Part shown: positions 8,082 to 12,343 of the stretch, piece by piece | Layout: the number at the start of each line of letters is the position of its first letter | How positions within the stretch are numbered: position 1 is the stretch's first letter | From: an uncultured Fretibacterium sp. | GTDB taxonomy: Bacteria > Synergistota > Synergistia > Synergistales > Aminobacteriaceae | Direction: 5' to 3' | Length of the DNA stretch: 12,343 nt | NCBI GenBank assembly: GCA_937915755.1 | Contig: CALGGR010000073.1 | Span: 1 to 12,343 of the forward strand | Notes under the pieces: generated by a model | Database searches by the model: none | What the model saw: the letters and a program-made list of their open reading frames with translations, nothing else | What the model was told of the DNA's origin: nothing | Position numbers and translations under genes: made by a program

Positions 8082-11000
8082 TTATTCGTCTTCTTCGTCG
8101 TCATCGATACGGTCTTCAGGATTGGGTACATTGTAGGCAACCGCTGTCATGACAGGAATGAATACCATTGTGAGTACCGTGCTGACAGTAAGGCCGCCCA
8201 TAATAGTAACCGCCATAGGCCCGAACATGCTGTCCCAAATCAGCGGAATCATTCCAAGGACAGTAGTTACCGCTGACATTGCGACGGGCCTCAATCTGCT
8301 TACTCCTGTCTCAACGATGGAGAGATAGCGGTCTTTTCCTGAAGCAAAATCACTGGCAACCTGATCCAGAAGGACGATCGAGTTTTTGGCGAGCATTCCT
8401 ACGAGGCTGAGGATTCCTACGATTGAGAGGAAGTCCAGCGGCTTGTGTGCAAGAACAAGACCAAGAACAACTCCTATAACGATGAGAGGTATAGAGCCGA
8501 AGATGATGAACGGCTGCCTGAAACCGTTGAAAAGGAACACCATTATCGTGAACATGAGCATCAAGCACGGAAGGAAAAGTTTTGACATTCCGCCCATAGC
8601 GTTCTTCTGGCTTTCGTCCTCGCCTCCCCATTCAAATCTGTATCCGAACGGGAGAGGGATAGCTTCGATTGCCGGGCGTATCCTTTCCTGCATCTCTGAA
8701 GTGTTGCCGCCAAGAACGACATCGCTCGCAACAGTAAGGACGCGCCTTCTGTCCCTCCGCATGATAACGTCGTCTTCGTAGGACAGCTCAACGTCCGAAA
8801 TCACCGAGCCTAATGTTACGGTTCTGTTTGCTGACGGCGACCACACTGGCAATGACTGCAAATTTTCAATCCTGTTGCGCTCCTCTGGAAGAAGCCCGAA
8901 CAAAATCGGGAGTGATTTATTTCCGTCCCTGAACTCCCCGACTGTTACCCCTGTAGTCCCTGCGAGAATGGCATTGTTTATCAGCGGGCGAGTCAATCCC
9001 AAGCTCTGCATTCTGTCCTTGCGAATCTGCGGGCGGAACACCGTAACCCTGTCGTTCCAGTCTAACCTCACGCAGTTGTGTATCGGGTCTCTCTCCATGA
9101 TCTCACGTGCTTTCTCTGCCAAGCTGCGGAGAACAATCGGATCATCGCCGTAAAATCTTGCCTCAATGACAGGAGCCATGCTTGCGCCCTTTGAGAAAAG
9201 TTTGCAGACACCCGTTACTTCGGGCATCTCATCGTCAATGATGCGCTGAGTTTCACGCAGGATTTCCTGAGGGTTTCCGCCGGGGTTAACCTCTACGAGA
9301 AGCTCCGAGAATGAATTATTGGAGTCAGGAGGGGAATAGGTCAGCATGAATCTCAAATTTCCGCTCCCTATAGTGCTCGTGATGTTCTTGATGTCAGGAC
9401 GTTTCCGCAGGCGTTCGGCGAGTTTCTCTGTCATGTCGCGCTGGACGTTGATTGAAGTCCCTTCCCTCTGCCATAAGTCCGCGACGAAATACATTGCTGT
9501 TGAGGAAGGGAAGAACACCTTTTCGACGGACGTAATCAGCGTAATGAGCGAGAAAGCAAACATGATTCCCACAACCGCTATCGTCATGAGCCTCCTGTGA
9601 AGGCAGCCCTCAAGGAATGCCCTGTAAGCCCTGAACAAGAAGCTGTTGTAAGGGTCTCCCGACTGTGATGCAGGTTTCAGCATCAAGTTGCCTATGACGG
9701 GTGTCGCGGTGATAGCGAGAAGCCAGCTCAACATCATTGAGATTCCCACGACCTGAAGAAGGCTCCGGCAGTATTCGCCCGTGTTGTCAGGGGATAATCC
9801 GATAGGCGCGAACGCAAGGACAGCTATAACAGTTCCGCCGAGCATTGCCCAGATTGAACCCGATACAGTGTCGGAGGCGGCATCTTCAGCGGACTGCCCG
9901 TTCTGAACTCCGATGAGCATTCCCTCCGCGACGACTATGGCATTGTCGACCAGCGAGCCTAACGCGATAATCATTGCCGCGAGAGAAACCTGCTGTAAGA
10001 AAATCCCCTGCTGGTTCATCACTACGAGAGTAGCCGCAACTGTCAACAATAAGACGATACCAATCATGAAACCGCTTCGCATTCCCATGAACACGAGAAG
10101 AACTCCGACAACGATAACCAGAGATTCAATGAGGTTGATCACGAAGTCGTTTACGGATTTGACAACGCCGTCCGACTGCATATAGATTGGACTTAGTTCC
10201 ATGCCGATTGGGCAGTCTTCTTCGAGTTCTTCAAGACGTTTTTCTACAGCCTGACCCATTGTAACGACATTTCCGCCCGCAATCGTTGATATTCCAAGCC
10301 CGAGAGCTGGCTGACCGTTGAAGTACATCATCATTGTCTGAGGGTTCACGTAGTCCCTGCGGATAGTCGCAACGTCCTTGAGCCTTATGAGATTCCCTTC
10401 GTTTCCGCCAATGACAGTTTCGCCGAAATCCTCAACGTTCAGAAGCCCGCCCGTCGGATTTATGGTTACATACTGCTCGCCGTAGAAAGTTTTCCCCATT
10501 ACCGAGAGGGTGTTCTGCTGATTGAGGATATTGAATATCGTTGCTGACGAAATTCCCAGAGAGCGCAGTCGTGAAGATGAAAACTCGACGTAAACAGCTT
10601 CAGTCTGCTCGCCTATGATGCTGACCTTTGCGACTTCGGGGACTAGTACAAGCTCTTTCTTGAGGAAGTCAGCATAATCGTATAACTCCCTCATGGTATA
10701 GCCATCGCCCGTGAGAGCGTAATACTGACCGAAGACATCACCGAAGTCATTATTGATTACGACAGTACAGCCGGAAGGAAGATTAACGAGAGCGTCATTA
10801 ACTTTCTGCCTGAGTATATTCCAGATTTGAGGGAGATCAGCGGCCGTGTAAGTGTCCTGAATATCGACGTAAATAGTTGCTGAACCTGGAGTACAGCGGG
10901 AACGGATATTCTTTATCTCACCCATAGCCTGAATAGCATCTTCCATTCGGCTGGCGGCTTCCTGTTCTGCTTCGTAGGCTGTCGAACCTGGGTATATGAT

Positions 11001-11144
11001 TGAGACTACGGCGGTTTTGATTGTGAAAGCAGGATCTTCGAGCTTCCCAATGCTGAAGTAAGCAGAGACTCCGCCCAGAGTAATCAAAAGACAAATGAAG
11101 AGTACTACGACACTACGCTTTATGCTCGCGCGGGCAATGTCCAT
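8082..11144 (-). CDS. RND-family efflux permease (AcrB/HAE-type), 1020 aa
   Basis: This is a proton-driven inner-membrane exporter of full family length. The N-terminal membrane helix (about 10-30), YPGSTAYEAEQE (51-62), the two large periplasmic loops (about 31-335 and 542-855) and the two helix bundles (about 335-540 and 856-1005) follow the AcrB plan. The proton-relay helix 4 reads GSLVDNAIVVAEG: Asp400 is kept, but the second Asp of the usual Asp-Asp pair is Asn401. Lys920 in GMLAKNSIVLLDQ and Arg950 in RLRP are in the expected places. The C-terminus is strongly acidic (DDDEEDE). Start ATG 11144 has AAGGGA 9 bases upstream, inside the end of the preceding gene, whose stop is only 4 bases away, so translational coupling is likely. 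The adaptor gene follows 30 bases downstream, so the permease precedes the adaptor, the reverse of the common order. Substrate unknown. Confidence 0.97.
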   Translation of the reverse strand: MDIARASIKRSVVVLFICLLITLGGVSAYFSIGKLEDPAFTIKTAVVSIIYPGSTAYEAEQEAASRMEDAIQAMGEIKNIRSRCTPGSATIYVDIQDTYTAADLPQIWNILRQKVNDALVNLPSGCTVVINNDFGDVFGQYYALTGDGYTMRELYDYADFLKKELVLVPEVAKVSIIGEQTEAVYVEFSSSRLRSLGISSATIFNILNQQNTLSVMGKTFYGEQYVTINPTGGLLNVEDFGETVIGGNEGNLIRLKDVATIRRDYVNPQTMMMYFNGQPALGLGISTIAGGNVVTMGQAVEKRLEELEEDCPIGMELSPIYMQSDGVVKSVNDFVINLIESLVIVVGVLLVFMGMRSGFMIGIVLLLTVAATLVVMNQQGIFLQQVSLAAMIIALGSLVDNAIVVAEGMLIGVQNGQSAEDAASDTVSGSIWAMLGGTVIAVLAFAPIGLSPDNTGEYCRSLLQVVGISMMLSWLLAITATPVIGNLMLKPASQSGDPYNSFLFRAYRAFLEGCLHRRLMTIAVVGIMFAFSLITLITSVEKVFFPSSTAMYFVADLWQREGTSINVQRDMTEKLAERLRKRPDIKNITSTIGSGNLRFMLTYSPPDSNNSFSELLVEVNPGGNPQEILRETQRIIDDEMPEVTGVCKLFSKGASMAPVIEARFYGDDPIVLRSLAEKAREIMERDPIHNCVRLDWNDRVTVFRPQIRKDRMQSLGLTRPLINNAILAGTTGVTVGEFRDGNKSLPILFGLLPEERNRIENLQSLPVWSPSANRTVTLGSVISDVELSYEDDVIMRRDRRRVLTVASDVVLGGNTSEMQERIRPAIEAIPLPFGYRFEWGGEDESQKNAMGGMSKLFLPCLMLMFTIMVFLFNGFRQPFIIFGSIPLIVIGVVLGLVLAHKPLDFLSIVGILSLVGMLAKNSIVLLDQVASDFASGKDRYLSIVETGVSRLRPVAMSAVTTVLGMIPLIWDSMFGPMAVTIMGGLTVSTVLTMVFIPVMTAVAYNVPNPEDRIDDDEEDE

Positions 11145-11148
11145 GAAA

Positions 11149-11943
11149 CTAATTCCCTTCTACTTGCTGTATGGCTTCCTTCATGTTGATGGAGAGTCCC
11201 TTGCCGTTGAAGCTCTCACGGTCAGGCACGACCATTGCGAACTCGCTGATGATGTCCAGCTCAAGAGCCCCGTCCTTCACCGAAAGCTCAAGAACATGGC
11301 CGCCCTTCTGCCTGTCCTCAGAGATAAAGTGAAAATGCCAGCCCGCAGTGTTCAAGCCGTCCATGTAGTCAGGGCAGTAAAGAGCCACGACAGTACCCTT
11401 AATGTCCGAGTACGTGAACTCCCTCTGATCCGTTTTCAATGCGTCGTTGAGGAGCTTGTAGGGCTTCTTCTGCTTCAGCTCGCTACGCACGATAATCGAA
11501 GGCATAAGCCCGGTAACTTTCACCATGTAGAACTGATTACGGCCATGTTTCCGAACAATCGAGTTCAGGATACTCTTCAGCTCACTCGCTGAGGCGGCGT
11601 TCACGTTTTCTGCCTTGATGTCAGCGTCGAAGAATGTTACGTTTGAGAACGGGACTGTCTCATCATCGGGGGCAACCTCAACGCTTCCGTCCCAGACTGC
11701 CCTGTAGACCGTGCCGTCAAGCACAATCATCTCACCGTTGACACCCTGAAACGTTCCGATGCCAGTGTCGCCGTACTCCTTCAGTTCGCCGACCGTTACA
11801 ACTCCGTCATACTCGCCCTGCATGAGAGACTGCAACAGCGCAACCTGAAAGAGCCTGTCGCTTTTCTGTGCCGGAGCTTCCTGTGCCGAAGCATTCACCG
11901 CAAGAGCCAATGACAACAACGCCGCAACAACTAATTTCTTCAT
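11149..11943 (-). CDS. budA: Acetolactate decarboxylase with signal peptide (264 aa)
   Basis: This enzyme converts 2-acetolactate to acetoin and CO2. The family is recognisable over the whole length: LFQVALLQSLMQGEYDG (31-47), GIGTFQGVNGEMIVLDG (61-77, with Glu71), VPFSNVTFF (97-105), Arg153 and the zinc site WHFHFISEDRQKGGHV, where His203, His205 and His216 correspond to the three zinc ligands of the Brevibacillus enzyme. Residues 1-20 form a clean Sec signal peptide (cleavage after ASA), so the enzyme should act outside the cytoplasm, unlike most acetoin-pathway copies, which are cytoplasmic. ATG 11943 has AGGAGG 6 bases upstream. No acetolactate synthase or acetoin genes are nearby. Instead it is the first gene before the efflux permease, with a 4-base gap. 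Expression may be controlled through the palindrome just upstream. Confidence 0.93.
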   Translation of the reverse strand: MKKLVVAALLSLALAVNASAQEAPAQKSDRLFQVALLQSLMQGEYDGVVTVGELKEYGDTGIGTFQGVNGEMIVLDGTVYRAVWDGSVEVAPDDETVPFSNVTFFDADIKAENVNAASASELKSILNSIVRKHGRNQFYMVKVTGLMPSIIVRSELKQKKPYKLLNDALKTDQREFTYSDIKGTVVALYCPDYMDGLNTAGWHFHFISEDRQKGGHVLELSVKDGALELDIISEFAMVVPDRESFNGKGLSINMKEAIQQVEGN

Positions 11944-11957
11944 GTTTATCCTCCTGT

Positions 11958-11969
11958 TTTACATGTAAA
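11958..11969. promoter_or_regulatory. 12-bp palindrome, candidate operator
   Basis: TTTACATGTAAA is a perfect inverted repeat just upstream of the AGGAGG of the acetolactate decarboxylase gene. Symmetric A/T-flanked sites of this kind are common operators for TetR-like and similar dimeric repressors, which often control RND pumps. No regulator gene is visible in the window. A 12-bp palindrome can occur by chance, so this is a positional argument only. It partly overlaps the IS-end-like GTAGTTTAC. Confidence 0.35.
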
Positions 11970-12163
11970 CTACTCATAACTGAAGTCTTGAGCTTTTAGT
12001 GAAGTTTGGTAAACGGCCTGAACGTCTGAACACGAGAACTCCCGCTTCAGAATACCCTTATTCGCCAAGGCTTGTTTACTTTAGCCTCTATACGGTATGC
12101 CCGCTTACATTGCTTGCCTTGACAATTTTTATGCTACTGGAGCAAAAGTGGACTTGCCAACCT

Positions 12164-12184
12164 AAAAACGGCTCTAAGACCGTT
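12164..12184 (-). terminator. Intrinsic terminator-like hairpin facing the operon
   Basis: On the minus strand AACGG and CCGTT pair (12184-12180 with 12171-12167), extended by two more pairs across a bulge and followed by five T residues (12168-12164, overlapping the stem end). It would stop transcripts leaving the IS element before they reach the acetolactate decarboxylase gene, so the operon promoter should lie between here and 11944. Confidence 0.45.
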
Positions 12185-12245
12185 GAGTATGTTACCCGTT
12201 TTTGTACAGAACGCCTAACTGTTGGGAGTTATTATACAAGGTGAA

Positions 12246-12341
12246 CTACCGCCACTTATAGAAGTGGCAGCTTCCTAATTCAACGAGATCTGCGCTCTGA
12301 TTTTCATCAGGGTGTCTTACGTCCTCTCCAAAGGCGTTTAG
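12246..12341 (-). CDS. tnpB: RNA-guided nuclease TnpB, C-terminal 31 residues only
   Basis: The frame runs in from the right edge and stops at TAG 12248-12246. The visible residues include NAFGEDVRHPD and ADLVELGS, resembling the variable tail after the zinc finger and last RuvC motif of IS200/IS605 TnpB proteins (the CGEDVRP...VELG type). It was missed by start-to-stop ORF calling because it has no start in the window. The catalytic domain is not visible, so it cannot be said whether the gene is intact. Identification rests on this tail plus the adjoining right-end hairpin. Confidence 0.65.
   Translation of the reverse strand, partial: LNAFGEDVRHPDENQSADLVELGSCHFYKWR
12251..12268. repeat. 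Subterminal hairpin of the IS right end
   Basis: A perfect 7-bp inverted repeat, GCCACTT and AAGTGGC, surrounds a 4-base loop. It overlaps the last codons of tnpB. In the family such hairpins are recognised by the TnpA transposase and also form part of the guide RNA scaffold. Confidence 0.7.
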
Positions 12342-12343
12342 GA

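Larger units (their letters stand above)
11944..12240 (-). other. Leader region between the IS end and the operon; possible decayed tnpB 3' end
   Basis: About 300 bases hold no intact gene. On the minus strand one frame, opening after stops near 12237-12232, can be read to a stop at 11976-11974, interrupted by three in-frame stops (first at 12090-12088). Its pieces include ASNVSGHTV and EAGVLVFRRSGRLPNF, loosely reminiscent of TnpB C-terminal ends. One base pattern later comes GTAGTTTAC (11973-11965), 8 of 9 identical to the GTAGTTCAC right end at 12249-12241. This suggests, but does not prove, an older degraded copy. No convincing -35/-10 pair for the operon was found here. Confidence 0.3.
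12225..12343 (-). ncRNA. Predicted TnpB-associated omega RNA (reRNA), 5' part outside window
   Basis: In IS200/IS605 elements the 3' end of tnpB and the right-end hairpin are transcribed as the guide RNA scaffold, and the bases just outside the element act as the guide. By that rule the scaffold here would run through the hairpin to about 12241 and the guide would be the next ~16 bases on the minus strand (12240-12225). This is inferred from family knowledge; nothing proves expression. Confidence 0.3.
12241..12343 (-). mobile_element. Right end of an IS200/IS605-family element (rest outside window)
   Basis: The stop codon of the tnpB fragment lies within a terminal GTAGTTCAC (12249-12241). 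Directly inside it is a perfect subterminal hairpin, GCCACTT/AAGTGGC with a 4-base loop (12251-12268). A subterminal imperfect or perfect hairpin next to a short TTCAC-like cleavage end, without terminal inverted repeats, is the hallmark of this single-strand transposing family. The exact last base (about 12241) is an estimate, and the left end is not visible. Confidence 0.7.

Noticed and set aside
12231..12236. Perfect TATAAT (minus strand) just outside the IS right end
   Set aside because: No -35 box at 16-18 bases, and a terminator-like hairpin follows at 12164-12184, so it is unlikely to drive the operon.
11999..12244. 81-codon plus-strand open frame in the leader region
   Set aside because: No ribosome site, no family likeness, and it runs across the IS end and a terminator-like hairpin.
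1..12343. CRISPR arrays, tRNA or rRNA genes
   Set aside because: No regularly spaced short repeats, cloverleaf-like stretches or rRNA core sequences were seen on either strand.

Overview
The window looks like the chromosome of a Gram-negative, probably anaerobic, bacterium. The evidence is an inner-membrane RND pump with a periplasmic adaptor, several Sec or lipoprotein signal peptides, strong AGGAGG ribosome sites and moderate G+C. The mix of secreted hydrolases and an IS200/IS605 element would fit a gut or rumen lineage such as Synergistota. That placement is an inference; no taxonomic marker is present. All recognised genes lie on the minus strand, so the region reads from high to low coordinates.

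Right edge (about 12343 to 11944): the last 31 codons of an IS200/IS605-family tnpB, followed by the hairpin right end of the element. Next comes about 300 bases with no intact gene. It holds a terminator-like hairpin facing the operon, a possible decayed second tnpB 3' end, and a 12-bp palindrome just upstream of the first operon gene.

Main cluster (11943 to 925): (1) an exported acetolactate decarboxylase; (2) 4 bases later, an RND efflux permease; (3) 30 bases later, its membrane-fusion adaptor, starting at GTG; (4) after 105 bases, a 1396-residue exported protein joining three unrelated hydrolases, namely a DUF3089 alpha/beta hydrolase, an amidohydrolase_3 (YtcJ-like) metal enzyme and a type-B carboxylesterase; (5) after 77 bases, a stand-alone lipoprotein type-B carboxylesterase that is a close paralogue of the third domain of gene 4. 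A terminator-like hairpin follows gene 5.

Left edge (736 to 1, running off the window): a choloylglycine hydrolase/penicillin V acylase-family Ntn amidase with an export signal. It has its own well-formed promoter.

Taken together, the region puts about five ester- or amide-cleaving active sites outside the cytoplasm, next to a two-component efflux pump. A reasonable hypothesis is extracytoplasmic breakdown or detoxification of ester- or amide-linked small molecules (dietary, host or xenobiotic) coupled to efflux, but no substrate can be read from the sequence. The triple-hydrolase fusion and its tandem paralogue are the most unusual content.
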